Origin: Oscillospiraceae bacterium
GTDB taxonomy: Bacteria; Bacillota; Clostridia; Saccharofermentanales; Saccharofermentanaceae
Reading direction: 5' to 3'
NCBI GenBank assembly: GCA_900176545.1
Contig: FWXP01000007.1
Coordinates: 1 to 64,000 of the forward strand
Length of the DNA: 64,000 bases
The position numbers and the translations under genes are program-made. Shown here in pieces: positions 25,672-34,881 of this stretch (position 1 is the stretch's first letter; each line of letters opens with the position of its first letter). A model generated the notes under the pieces. The model saw only the letters and a list, made by a program, of their open reading frames with translations. It was not told the DNA's origin and made no database searches.

Positions 25672-26403
25672 TCACTCTTCCGATTCCTCATCCTCACCGG
25701 TATATTCTTGCGGGACTACGGGGGATATTCCGAGAAGATATCCTATACCATCCCCCATATCCTCAGTAACGTAATCCTCAGCGTTAATAAGTTCTCTATC
25801 GTCGAATGTTCCTTCAAGGCAATCCTGATCCGACACATTCTCTATGTCCCAGGAATCACATACGGCCTTGCAAAATGCCTTGCGGTCTTCTATATCCATC
25901 GGAAGGTCATATTCGAATATCTGTCCGTAATCATCCTTGATACGAAGCCTTACCTTGAACCTTGAAAGTTCAAAGCCTTCCTCGCCTTCATATTCACTTA
26001 CGAAGGAAGGATCATAAGGAACCCCCTGGCGATCCGTAGCGAACTGGAAAAGGCACGGATCAAAGGAAGCCAGGTTATGAAGTCCGAACTCCTGCACGTC
26101 ATCCAGGGGCAGGACATCCTCTCCTTCGATGATGAGATAGTTATCTGTAAGAACAAGACATGGTGCATCGAATACGCCTTCCATACGGTAAGCATAGACA
26201 TCGCCCGCGAGTTCCTCGCGAAGCTTCTCGACACCGATCTCTCTTACCTTGTCCTCATAGAAATTCTCTTCTTCCTTGTGCTTCTTGGAAAAGAGCTTCT
26301 TTAAGAATCCGCCTGCTTCCTCTTCTTCATCCGCTGATGCGGCAGAAGAAGCAAACATTGAAATACATAAGATCTTGTCTATATCGATATCGGTTATCCT
26401 CAT
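25672..26403 (-). CDS. Acidic cytoplasmic protein of unknown function
   Basis: This 243-residue protein begins MRITDIDIDKILCISMFASSAASADEEEEAGG, where the short hydrophobic piece is too weak and too close to acidic residues to be a clear signal peptide. A Lys-rich segment (FLKKLFSKKHKEEE) follows, then an all-beta-like body with many Asp and Glu. A GGGGGTG site precedes the ATG. I do not recognise a family. Confidence 0.6.
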   Translation of the reverse strand: MRITDIDIDKILCISMFASSAASADEEEEAGGFLKKLFSKKHKEEENFYEDKVREIGVEKLREELAGDVYAYRMEGVFDAPCLVLTDNYLIIEGEDVLPLDDVQEFGLHNLASFDPCLFQFATDRQGVPYDPSFVSEYEGEEGFELSRFKVRLRIKDDYGQIFEYDLPMDIEDRKAFCKAVCDSWDIENVSDQDCLEGTFDDRELINAEDYVTEDMGDGIGYLLGISPVVPQEYTGEDEESEE

Positions 26404-26457
26404 AACAACACCCCCATCTGGCTTAATTGTAGCACAGCAAAGAAGATGTGCGATATA

Positions 26458-26748
26458 TCAGAGGCCGAAGCTGAAGACTGCTATGACGTATATTCCTAAG
26501 ATGAATATCGTTGCAAGGATATCAAGGATGCCGAGGACTGCGATCGCCTTATCACCCTTGACCATCTTTCTTCCGATGATGCAGAAGACAAAGCCGAAAA
26601 AGGCGATTACGGTAGCTATGCCGATGATGCCTCTTACGATGCTGTTATCTGCCTTGTTTACCATAAGAAGATATGACAGCGGCGCACAGATAACAGGCAG
26701 TGCCTCCAATGCCAGAGCGATCTTCCTTTTGCTTATATATCCAAACAT
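26458..26748 (-). CDS. Small three-helix membrane protein
   Basis: This 96-residue protein has hydrophobic helices near residues 11-29, 38-60 and 68-94, with a GDKAIAVLGILDILATIF last helix. A CGGAG site precedes the ATG. It resembles small DUF-type membrane proteins of Firmicutes; no role can be inferred. Confidence 0.65.
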   Translation of the reverse strand: MFGYISKRKIALALEALPVICAPLSYLLMVNKADNSIVRGIIGIATVIAFFGFVFCIIGRKMVKGDKAIAVLGILDILATIFILGIYVIAVFSFGL

Positions 26749-26833
26749 ATTGATTCTCCGTTTCCATTAAGATCCATCGGATTATATATCCTTAAGGGAG
26801 GATCTTATGTGTGAAAACTTAAGCATAAGTTTC

Positions 26834-26868
26834 TAAAAAAATGCGAGGGTGAATATATCACCCCCGCA
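26834..26868 (-). terminator. Terminator of the zinc-ribbon membrane protein gene
   Basis: The stem GCGGGGGTGA/TCACCCTCGC with a 5-base loop is followed by seven T on the minus strand. Confidence 0.88.
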
Positions 26869-26877
26869 CGTTTATCT

Positions 26878-27813
26878 TTAATTACCCTGTCTTGCCTTGT
26901 AGTCCAGATCCTTGGCATTAAGATCGATGCTTATCTCCTTGAGCCTGTCACTTAAAAGATCGAACTCTTCCCTGAACATGGCGATCTTGGATCTGACATC
27001 TTTGTCCTCTACAAGTCTTGCTGACTTTAAGATCTTCCTCTTGATGCTCCTTCTCTTGATGCCCCTTATGAGCCAGATGATCCTGGGGATCAGGTAGGAA
27101 AGTACGAACATGATGGCAAGAAGCCACGGGCATGCACCCATCTTCTCCGTGCCCCAGTTAGAGGAATCGAACAGAAGCCACAGAAGGCCGCAGCCGCATA
27201 CTATATCCACGAAGGCAACGAGCTTTCCGAATATAGACAGCTTACCGTTGACGCTGAAGAACAGCCAGCGAAGGGTGTCCGGGAACTTCTCCTCGAACAT
27301 TACTAATTTATTCTCCTCCTTCGTACCGTATGTATATTCCATATGGGTCGTGTCCCTCTGCCTAAGATCGGAGATCATGATCTTTAAATCCTTGAGCCTG
27401 TCCGAGATCTCGAATATCTCCTGAAAGCTGTTAAAGTATCCCTTGTCCTTCTCTTGAGCTCTCTTTATGCACTGCCTGATGGCCCTGAGCTTGTTAGGGT
27501 CCGTCTCGACACGTGTCACATCGAGCTCTCTTAGCCTGCGGATCTTAAGAGCAGCGAACAGCATGCCTCGAAGCGCCAAAGCATTATGTGGATCCCTCTT
27601 AAGGATGAACGAGAAGGTCTTGGTAGCAGAAGTAAAGTTCCTCGCTTCAAGGAAAGAATATCCAATGAAGATAGAATCGTTCTGCATGAAGTATGCATAG
27701 TCATGTGTAACGCCGCAGTACTTGCAGATCAGGACCTGATGCTCTTCGTCTACCTTAAGCGGTGCGCCGCAAGAATTACAGACATATTCCTTTGTAAGAT
27801 CAAGTTCTTTCAT
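26878..27813 (-). CDS. Zinc-ribbon, helical, two-TM, coiled-coil protein (family member 1)
   Basis: This 311-residue protein has an N-terminal zinc ribbon (C12-x2-C15 and C30-x2-C33), then a helical TPR-like region with FLEARNFTSATKTFSFILKRD and NALALRGMLF. Two membrane helices follow near residues 196-218 and 228-248, then a charged helical tail that could form a coiled coil. The layout matches four tandem genes at 55241-58592, though this copy is longer and more diverged. A zinc ribbon followed by helices and a C-terminal membrane hairpin suggests a cytoplasmic sensor or adaptor tethered to the membrane; that is inference. It has its own GAGGGG site and terminator. Confidence 0.75.
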   Translation of the reverse strand: MKELDLTKEYVCNSCGAPLKVDEEHQVLICKYCGVTHDYAYFMQNDSIFIGYSFLEARNFTSATKTFSFILKRDPHNALALRGMLFAALKIRRLRELDVTRVETDPNKLRAIRQCIKRAQEKDKGYFNSFQEIFEISDRLKDLKIMISDLRQRDTTHMEYTYGTKEENKLVMFEEKFPDTLRWLFFSVNGKLSIFGKLVAFVDIVCGCGLLWLLFDSSNWGTEKMGACPWLLAIMFVLSYLIPRIIWLIRGIKRRSIKRKILKSARLVEDKDVRSKIAMFREEFDLLSDRLKEISIDLNAKDLDYKARQGN

Positions 27814-27995
27814 TTTCTACCCCTCTCTTGAGAGTAGATTATAAGATATCCTTGATATTTTGTTAATAGAAATCGTACCCCTTAAGACGAGAATGCATCC
27901 GCCGCTTTCTGAGCCGTGATACGGCGCTTCTCAAGGGTCTTCTCGAACATCTCTCCTGCAGCCTCCGGGAACATCTCGTAGATGACCTTCGTCCC

Positions 27996-28691
27996 TTATT
28001 CCGTGATGCCTCCCTTGGTAGCGACTCTTTCTACCACCTGCTCGAAAGTCATATCATTTCTCAGCATAAGATCTCCCGTGGCACTCATGGTATTTAATAC
28101 CATCTCTATTACCTGCTCCTTAGGGATAGACGTATGCTCCTTTGCCTTCCTGCAGATGACGTCAAATATAGAAGCTATAAAGCCCGGCATGCAGCTGACA
28201 AGCTCAGAACCCATGCCTACTTCGTCCTCAGAAAGCTCTATCACCTTGCCGATGCTTCCAAGGAGCTCACTTACGTTCTTCTTATCTTCCTCCGACACCT
28301 TGTCGTTATAGCAGACTATGGTCTGGGATCTTCCTATCTCCGCCGTAAGGCTGGGGATGACCTTGGCTGTCTTATGCGGGACGACCTTACCCAGCATCTC
28401 GAAAGTGATACTTCCGTTCAGGGAGATAAGAAGCGTCTCCTGCCGAAGGCAGTCCTTTATCTCTTCAAGGACTGCTCTCATATCCACGGGACGCACGCAG
28501 ACAAATACTATGTCCGAAGAGGAGGCCAGGGTCTTGTTATCGCATAGACCGGCGAATGCTTCACACTCCTTAAGTTTCTCAGAAGTCCTGTTTGCCGCCA
28601 GAAGGTCATCCTTAGAAAACCTCCCTGTCTCATGGAACTTATGAAGAAGCATCTTTCCCATGCTTCCGTATCCGATAACACCTACCTTCAT
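27996..28691 (-). CDS. Pyrroline-5-carboxylate reductase-like protein, ended early by a TAA
   Basis: The start is ATG 28691, with GGAGGAA 7 bases upstream. The product has the Rossmann opening MKVGVIGYGSMGKML, NRTSEKL, and the family segment MPGFIASIFDVIC. This matches ProC/ComER proteins, which reduce pyrroline-5-carboxylate to proline with NAD(P)H. Translation stops at TAA 27996-27998 after KGGITE. The same frame then continues GTKVIYEMFPEAAGEMFEKTLEKRR to a second stop at 27882, restoring the usual length of about 269 residues. The conserved C-terminal helix that closes the dimer is therefore lost. Whether the 231-residue product is active is unclear. Confidence 0.8.
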   Translation of the reverse strand: MKVGVIGYGSMGKMLLHKFHETGRFSKDDLLAANRTSEKLKECEAFAGLCDNKTLASSSDIVFVCVRPVDMRAVLEEIKDCLRQETLLISLNGSITFEMLGKVVPHKTAKVIPSLTAEIGRSQTIVCYNDKVSEEDKKNVSELLGSIGKVIELSEDEVGMGSELVSCMPGFIASIFDVICRKAKEHTSIPKEQVIEMVLNTMSATGDLMLRNDMTFEQVVERVATKGGITE

Positions 28692-28882
28692 GTGCGTTTC
28701 CTCCATAACGTATATAATTCGTTCAATCCCTATTCATCTTCAGTTAACAAAGGACAAATATAATGATTGTATGCAGAAGCAGTTTCTACAGACGGGAAAC
28801 GCTTCATGCAGTATCACTTTCTTGGGACTCCTGTTTCTTCCTTTACCTTACCTTGGAGATGGGAGTCCTTAAATATGTCTCC

Positions 28883-29647
28883 TTATACGCATCCTATATA
28901 TGCGACGGACTTATTGCCCAATGTGACGGCTCCGTCCTTCTCGTACCTTATAAAGACATCTTCTATCGCCGCCATGTATGCCTCATAGTCCTTGTCGCCT
29001 TCCTTGATGGAATAAGAGCCGCTGAGGCTCCTGGCGATGAACTTCTCTTTTCTAAGCGTTAAAGGATGCGGGAATTCCACATAGTCATATCTGCCGCCGT
29101 AAAACTTATCTATACGCTCGTCGTCCTTTCTTATGCCTCCGGCAAATCCCACGAAGTCGGGACAGTATCTTCTATATATCTCATAAAGTTCTTGGTTGAT
29201 CTTATCGTCCATATCCCTTACGTTCCATATAAGGAATACCTTGCCGTCCTCCTTAAGGATACGGCGGCACTCTTCCCTGAACTTTACTACATCGAACCAG
29301 TGAAATGCCTGCGCGGTAGTAATAAAGTCTACGCTTCTGTCAGGAAGTGTCGTATCTTCCGCGCCGCCGTTTACGGATATATAGTTCTCGTAGCAGGAGA
29401 GCTCCTTCTCCGCAGTAGTCCTCATGTCAGGATTAGGCTCGACTGCAAAGACCTTGCTGCCTCTTGCCAGAAGATGTACGGCGAACTTGCCCGTTCCGGA
29501 TCCTATATCCGCTATGACAGAATCCGAAGTGAACCCGTGTTCTTTATAGAAACAGTCGATAAGAGCTTCCGCATAGCTCGGCCTGCCCTTAGTGTAATCT
29601 CCGGCATAGCCTTCGAATCTTTCTGTCGCCAGCTTCTTATCTTCCAT
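28883..29647 (-). CDS. Class I SAM-dependent methyltransferase (type 11)
   Basis: This 254-residue protein has motif I VIADIGSGTGKFAVHLL near residues 44-60, an acidic VFAVEPNPDM loop near 67-76, VDFITTAQAFHWFD near 106-119, and LKEDGKVFLIWN near 130-141. This pattern is typical of the large family of small-molecule methyltransferases with an AFHWF motif; the substrate is unknown. A GGTGGATCAGG site is upstream. The 190-base gap to the proC-like gene contains no gene. Confidence 0.88.
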   Translation of the reverse strand: MEDKKLATERFEGYAGDYTKGRPSYAEALIDCFYKEHGFTSDSVIADIGSGTGKFAVHLLARGSKVFAVEPNPDMRTTAEKELSCYENYISVNGGAEDTTLPDRSVDFITTAQAFHWFDVVKFREECRRILKEDGKVFLIWNVRDMDDKINQELYEIYRRYCPDFVGFAGGIRKDDERIDKFYGGRYDYVEFPHPLTLRKEKFIARSLSGSYSIKEGDKDYEAYMAAIEDVFIRYEKDGAVTLGNKSVAYIGCV

Positions 29648-29723
29648 CCTGATCCACCGCCTTGTCTTAAAGTTTCCATCTTATTATCTCAAAAGAAATG
29701 CATATCCCCAACACTTCCCGGCA

Positions 29724-29757
29724 ACAAAAAGCACCCGCCACTTACGTGACAGGTGCC
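29724..29757 (-). terminator. Terminator of the LRR/ChW surface protein gene
   Basis: The arms GCACCTGTCAC and GTGGCGGGTGC, with G-U pairs, are followed by TTTTTG on the minus strand. Confidence 0.8.
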
Positions 29758-29779
29758 GTTATTGTTCCTGATACGAGGC

Positions 29780-32575
29780 TTATGCCTGGTAGAAAGGATT
29801 AGCTGTTGTTCCGGGAGCCGGAGTTCCTGCAGGAAGGATAACGATCTCGATACCCTCGAGCCTGTAGGAGTAACCTGCACTACCGCAGGACTGTCCGTTG
29901 CATGCCCATCCGGTCCAACCGAAGTTCTGTACGTGGGTCCTGTACCAGATGGTATATGCGCCCGCGTTCTCACCGGTAAGTCTTATCTCGATAGCCTCGA
30001 GCCTCAAGGACTGGCCTTCCGTTCCGGAGAAGCCGCCGTTAGCTGTCCAGTTCTCTTCCCAGCCGATGTTCTGTACGTGAGTCCTGTACTCTACGCCTAC
30101 GCCGGGTACGCCGACAACATTGATGTGGATACCTTCAAGTCTCAAGGACTGACCTGTAGTACCGGCCATAGCGCCGTCAGTAACACCTGCCTGCCAGCCG
30201 ATATTCTCTACGTGTGTATCGTAAGTAATAAGGTCGATAGGCTGTCCCTTGGGAACGATCTTGATCTCCATTCCCTCAAGTCTCAGGCTCTGGCCTTCTG
30301 TACCGGCAACTTCACCGTTACATACCCAGCCCATCCAGCCGATGTTCTGAACGTGTACTCTGTACCAGATGTCGTAGTTGGCAGCTGCAGTACCTGTAAG
30401 CTGGATCTGCATAGCCTCAAGTCTTAAAGACTGACCCTCGGAACCGGAAGCCGTACCGCCGTTCTTCCACTCTGTCTCCCATCCTACGTTCTGGATGTGT
30501 GTCCTGTACTGTACGCCGAGGTCAAGTGAAGAATCTACGTTGATGACCATAGCCTCGAGTCTTAAAGACTCGCCTGTAGTACCGGCCATGGATCCGTCGT
30601 ATACGTAATCCTGCCAGCCGATGTTCTGTACATGAGTACAGTAGTTAACTGATACTGTTCCCTGTGTAGCCGCAAGTACGGATACGGGAGCAGAAGGAGC
30701 TACGGGTGCGGGAACACTGCCGCCTGCTGCAGGAGCTGCACCGCCGCCGCTTACGGGGCTGTAGGATGCGCCGCCTGTGCTTCCCGTGTTACCTACGGAA
30801 TAAGTTGTTCCGTCGATAGTATAAGGATTTGTTCCTGTTGTATTACCGTCGCTATACGGAACGAATGTTGCCCTGCTTCCGTCAGCTGTACCGTTACCGT
30901 TTACCTGAGCGGAATAGGATGCGTTAGCATCGAGGTTAAAGATCTTGTTTGCACCGTTCTGAAGTTCGGTCATGGTCATCCTTCCGTGAGGATAACAGCA
31001 GTTAGTGTTTGTATTAACAGTCACTACTTCCCACTGAACTGCCCATGTGAAAGGAACCCATGCATAGAAATCGATACTAAGGAAGTCGTTGAACCAGTCT
31101 GTTCTTCCGTAGTCGCAAGCAGTACCGAAGCCCTTATAGAGAGCGACTCTGTGTGCCATGAGGGCGAAGTCTTCTCTTGTGATGAGCTCATTGGGGCAGA
31201 ATGTATCTGCGCAGATATTAGGATAACCGAAGCAGATGTTGTTGTCCTGTCCCCACTTAACGGCATTCTCGTAAGATGTGCCTGCAACATCGACGAATCT
31301 TGTGCTTCCGCTTACTGCGGGGCTTCCGCACATCTCATAGAGGAGCTGGATAGCCTGGCCTCTCGTAGCGAACTGCTCGGAGCCGGAATGACCGTCGTTA
31401 GCGTCGATATAGCTCATGTTCACGTTAGGGTTGCCGCCTGTAGTAATGAGCTCCATATCATCATCCTTACAGATCATGTGCATGAGCACATCGAAGGGAT
31501 CAAGGCTTCCGCCGTAGTTGATGGTATAAGAATGGATAGGTGCGCCCAGGTGAGATGTCTCATCCTTAACGACGCCTCTGTTGTAAGCCGCGATAAGGAA
31601 GGGGTTGTTACTGATATCAAGTGTATTCAGATTACCCATACCGAATGCCTGCAGAAAATAAAGCTGCGGGTTACCGGAAAGATCCAGGGAGCCAAGGTTA
31701 TAGTCGCACTCCAGATGGAGCTGGCAGAGCCTGGGGTTGTTCCTTATGTTGATGGATGTCATCTGCTCATTGTAGCTTGCTACAAGATACATGAGCTGAG
31801 GGTTGGCACTCATGTCAAGGCTTGTCATTGCAGTATTTGCAACATTGTAATACTCAAGCTGTGACAGATTGCTGATATCAACATAAGCAAGGTTCTCATT
31901 ATCCCAGATGTCGAGTCTCTTAAGAAGAGGGTTGTTAGACAGATTAAGGGATGTGAGATTGTTCTTGAAAGCAGCGAGCTCGCAAAGGCGAGGGCAGTTG
32001 GATACATCGATGGATGTAAGACCGCAGCTGCTGGCGAAGATGTTCTCGAGCTTTGTGTTCTGGCTGAAGTCAAGTGTATGAAGATTAGGATTTGCATTAC
32101 ACTCGATGTAAGCGAGCTCGGGGTTGTTACTTACGTTAATAGAGGTAAGCTGGCAGTTATAGCAGTATACCCACTCGAGCTTGGGACAACCTGAGAAGTC
32201 AAGTGACGTGAAATCATTGTGGGAACACCAGATACCCTTAAGTTCAGGGTTACCGGACAGATCCATCGAAGAGATGTGGTTATTAAGACACCACAGACCT
32301 TCAAGAGATGACAGATATTCGATTCCCTGAAGTGAGTAGACGTTACTGTTCTCACAATGGAGATTCTTGATACGACTGATCTCAGAGGGAGACAGATAAC
32401 CGTTCCCGTCCGCGTCGTAATCTCTTCCCGAGATAATAGATCTTAAACTGGCATCGGGGAATGTGGATGAATTGATGTAGACTCCGCCGGCAGCATGTAC
32501 GGGAAGTCCACCCAGACCTTGAAGGAGGATAGCAGCTGTAGCTATTCCTCCGAGCAACTTTGACAGACGTTTCAT
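29780..32575 (-). CDS. Secreted surface protein: leucine-rich repeats, SLH-like region, six ChW repeats
   Basis: I place the start at ATG 32575 (MKRLSKLLGGIATAAILLQ), which opens a clean signal peptide ending VHAAG; the frame is open 26 codons further upstream. The 931-residue protein then has an EF-hand-like loop (DYDADGNGYLSPSEI), about ten leucine-rich repeats (SNNPELxxIxC-type), an SLH-like stretch (FVDVAGTSYENAVKW, ITREDFALMAHRVAL), a Gly/Pro/Ala linker, and six repeats of the ChW type, each with THVQNIGW and GQSLRLEG motifs. LRR plus ChW is typical of clostridial cell-surface binding proteins. Likely role is attachment to wall polymers or a host or plant surface; that is inference. Confidence 0.9.
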   Translation of the reverse strand: MKRLSKLLGGIATAAILLQGLGGLPVHAAGGVYINSSTFPDASLRSIISGRDYDADGNGYLSPSEISRIKNLHCENSNVYSLQGIEYLSSLEGLWCLNNHISSMDLSGNPELKGIWCSHNDFTSLDFSGCPKLEWVYCYNCQLTSINVSNNPELAYIECNANPNLHTLDFSQNTKLENIFASSCGLTSIDVSNCPRLCELAAFKNNLTSLNLSNNPLLKRLDIWDNENLAYVDISNLSQLEYYNVANTAMTSLDMSANPQLMYLVASYNEQMTSINIRNNPRLCQLHLECDYNLGSLDLSGNPQLYFLQAFGMGNLNTLDISNNPFLIAAYNRGVVKDETSHLGAPIHSYTINYGGSLDPFDVLMHMICKDDDMELITTGGNPNVNMSYIDANDGHSGSEQFATRGQAIQLLYEMCGSPAVSGSTRFVDVAGTSYENAVKWGQDNNICFGYPNICADTFCPNELITREDFALMAHRVALYKGFGTACDYGRTDWFNDFLSIDFYAWVPFTWAVQWEVVTVNTNTNCCYPHGRMTMTELQNGANKIFNLDANASYSAQVNGNGTADGSRATFVPYSDGNTTGTNPYTIDGTTYSVGNTGSTGGASYSPVSGGGAAPAAGGSVPAPVAPSAPVSVLAATQGTVSVNYCTHVQNIGWQDYVYDGSMAGTTGESLRLEAMVINVDSSLDLGVQYRTHIQNVGWETEWKNGGTASGSEGQSLRLEAMQIQLTGTAAANYDIWYRVHVQNIGWMGWVCNGEVAGTEGQSLRLEGMEIKIVPKGQPIDLITYDTHVENIGWQAGVTDGAMAGTTGQSLRLEGIHINVVGVPGVGVEYRTHVQNIGWEENWTANGGFSGTEGQSLRLEAIEIRLTGENAGAYTIWYRTHVQNFGWTGWACNGQSCGSAGYSYRLEGIEIVILPAGTPAPGTTANPFYQA

Positions 32576-32922
32576 TTCTTTTGTGTACCTTTCCTTTTTA
32601 GGTCGACGATCTCGACCGGGATCAAACTCATATACTCCAAACTCCACGCCCACACCATTCAGAACAGTTCTGTCATCCCGTCCCGAACAGATAACGGACG
32701 TTAACTTTCTCTTACTGTACTACGTTTGTAAGAAAAAGTCGATATAGGAAAGAAATTTTTTGTGACACTTTTGTCACCAAAGGTAAGTACTGAATAAAGA
32801 TATAACAAAAACACTGGTTATGCAACACTTGTTGTGTATAAAATCCGAACTCTTTTTGTGCACTTTCAAAAGAGAACAAGATATTGATATAAGTATGGGT
32901 CTTTACAATGAAGATGTGGATA
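32576..32922. other. Intergenic leader of the LRR/ChW gene, no gene seen
   Basis: This gap of about 350 bases is very AT-rich and contains GTGACA...TGTCAC palindromic bases near 32761-32776. It must hold the promoter of the surface protein gene, but I found no -35/-10 pair I would defend. Short open frames across it overlap neighbouring genes and have no ribosome binding site. Confidence 0.5.
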
Positions 32923-33444
32923 TCAAAGGGCGGCAAACCTGGTTACAAGGTCTACGACAAAAACTCCGAAGACAGCGATAAATATGACGTTATGAAGGAT
33001 CGAATCCTTGAAGCGCTCCTGGATATATTCCATCTTAGGCTGTACGGACAGCGCTCCTCCCAATACCAGAAGACCAAACATCACCTCAGGCTTTACGGCA
33101 ATCCTTCCTTCGAAGTTCATGAAGAACTCGCTGTAGTCCCACAGGAAGTATCCCAGGATCTTCTCCAGGAAATAGCTTCCTATAAGTTCAGCGACAGTAG
33201 ATATCGCAGCACCCGTAAGGAAGATGAGCATAGGTCTTTTTATCTTGAGCTTACGTATGACGAACATTATGATCAGCATGGCAAAGCCATATATGGGAAG
33301 CCACGGACCTTTAAGGAATCCGCGGTTAAAGAACTCACTGTTCTCGTCGATCATGACGCACCATATACATTCGTACAGCCATCCTATGACGGCATATACG
33401 AGAAACCATTCTATGCGGTCTCTTATTGCTCGTATCTTTTCCAT
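32923..33444 (-). CDS. CmpB-like membrane protein (putative ABC-transporter type IV family)
   Basis: This 173-residue protein has four to five hydrophobic helices. The first contains the family pattern YAVIGWLYECIWC, followed by NRGFLKGPWLPIYGFAM. Those motifs identify the PF06541-type family annotated as putative ABC-transporter type IV, although no transporter function is proven. Its start lies 4 bases after the stop of the upstream lipoprotein gene, so the two are probably translated together. Confidence 0.82.
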   Translation of the reverse strand: MEKIRAIRDRIEWFLVYAVIGWLYECIWCVMIDENSEFFNRGFLKGPWLPIYGFAMLIIMFVIRKLKIKRPMLIFLTGAAISTVAELIGSYFLEKILGYFLWDYSEFFMNFEGRIAVKPEVMFGLLVLGGALSVQPKMEYIQERFKDSILHNVIFIAVFGVFVVDLVTRFAAL

Positions 33445-33448
33445 AAGA

Positions 33449-34792
33449 TCAACTGAACATTGCTACCATTGCTTCTATCTGAGAGATATCGGAAGCCTCC
33501 ATGCTGATGACATAGCGTGAGTCGGCATCTCCAAGGGACAGGAAGGCAAAGCAGTTATCCTGAGATGAAGCGTTAACGTCTATGACCTCACAAGTGAATG
33601 TTCCGTCAGGCGTCGTGATCTCATAATCTGTTACTTCAAAATCGTAACCGGCCTGACTGAAGGTCCTCTGATAGGATATGGACAGTTCCCTGTAAATGGT
33701 CGTTACATCACCGTAGTTTGAATAATAAATATCCATCTGAAAGTCATCCGATGCATAAGCGGACATGACAAGATCATAAGATGTCAAAGTATCAGGTTCC
33801 ACTTCGATAAAGTGAAGGTCACCTGATAAGGTTATAGTCGTAGATGTTCCGGGAAGTACTACGCTGTTGCCCTCAGGGCACATGAGTGTTCCTTCGGCAG
33901 GCTCTGAAGATGAAGAGTCTTCTTGAGCAGGATTCTCGGCAATAAAATCATCGAAGGATACGAACTCACAAGCGCCTGTAAAAGGAGTCCAGGCAAGATC
34001 TCTCCAGTTCTCATAGTCTTCCTCGGTGATATGCTCCGGATCATCAAGAGTAGCGAGCATTATGCCTGCAGCCTCATCGCCGCTGTCAGGAGAATAGATA
34101 TAAGAGATACCTTCATCAGATCTTACGATACCGTCGACAAAGTGCATCTCGCCCAAGCCCAGCTCGTATCTCTCGAGGCGGTTGCCGCCTTCAAATCCCA
34201 GGATGATGTCTCCGTCATCCGTAAGATACGCACCGCCGCCAGCATCTACAAGGAAGAGCCTTACGGCATTGCCGTTCCCATCCAGCGTATACATGCAGTA
34301 CTTCTGCTCGCCAAGCTGCGTATCCATGATCATCATCTCGAGATTACCGTCATCGTTAAGATCAAAGAGCTCATATCCGTAATATCCGAAGAAATATCCA
34401 TCGGCAGGGTTATTGCCGCCGTAGGAACCTATGTTATAGAGATAGATACCGTTGTTCTCCGTCACGTTGAACTCCGCCGCATTGCCGGAATCCTGCATGC
34501 CCTGTGCGAATCTGTCGACACCGCTTGTAACGTCAGTAATAAAGTCCGAGACGATAGCCTTGTAAGCTTCAGGTATTTCCTCTTCCGGTTCAGGCTCAGC
34601 CTGTGTGACCTCAGTAGTCTCTTCCGAGATCTCCGTCTCTTCAGTCGTAGTAGTCTCTTCTTCGGTAGTCGTCTCCTCCTCAGAAGTCGTAGTCTCTTCC
34701 TCCGTCTCGGAAGTCTCCTGTGCGCAGGAGCAGAATGCCACGGATAATAATGTGATGCATGCCGCAAGTCTTATGAGCTTATTTTCTTTCAT
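33449..34792 (-). CDS. Large lipoprotein with Thr/Glu-rich wall-spanning linker
   Basis: This 447-residue protein has a signal peptide ending in lipobox AFCSC, with the modified Cys at residue 23. About 50 residues of nearly pure T, E and S follow, then an ordered body. The segment YYGYELFDLNDDGNLEMMIMDT has a Ca-binding loop (D-x-N-D-D-G) like FG-GAP/VCBS-type repeats, and a second domain begins near residue 300. It resembles the 22592 lipoprotein in design. It is upstream of and coupled to the CmpB-like gene. No enzymatic motif is seen. Confidence 0.75.
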   Translation of the reverse strand: MKENKLIRLAACITLLSVAFCSCAQETSETEEETTTSEEETTTEEETTTTEETEISEETTEVTQAEPEPEEEIPEAYKAIVSDFITDVTSGVDRFAQGMQDSGNAAEFNVTENNGIYLYNIGSYGGNNPADGYFFGYYGYELFDLNDDGNLEMMIMDTQLGEQKYCMYTLDGNGNAVRLFLVDAGGGAYLTDDGDIILGFEGGNRLERYELGLGEMHFVDGIVRSDEGISYIYSPDSGDEAAGIMLATLDDPEHITEEDYENWRDLAWTPFTGACEFVSFDDFIAENPAQEDSSSSEPAEGTLMCPEGNSVVLPGTSTTITLSGDLHFIEVEPDTLTSYDLVMSAYASDDFQMDIYYSNYGDVTTIYRELSISYQRTFSQAGYDFEVTDYEITTPDGTFTCEVIDVNASSQDNCFAFLSLGDADSRYVISMEASDISQIEAMVAMFS

Positions 34793-34842
34793 AGATCCAC
34801 CCCGTTATAAATTCTATTTGATTGCTATATTGTAGCACATAT

Positions 34843-34877
34843 AAAAAGCTCCCCTCCGCCTTAAGCGAAGAGGAGCC
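34843..34877 (-). terminator. Terminator of the zinc-ribbon/Xre-type gene group
   Basis: GCTCCTCTTCGC pairs with GCGGAGGGGAGC (one mismatch) and TTTTTAT follows on the minus strand. Confidence 0.8.
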
Positions 34878-34881
34878 ATGA

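Noticed and set aside
32712-32936. Small frame between the surface protein and CmpB-like genes
   Set aside because: It is AT-rich chance coding with no ribosome binding site, and overlaps the CmpB-like gene end.
32908-33456. Plus-strand 182-codon frame opposite the CmpB-like gene
   Set aside because: The minus-strand frame has clear family motifs and fits an operon; the plus frame is its shadow.
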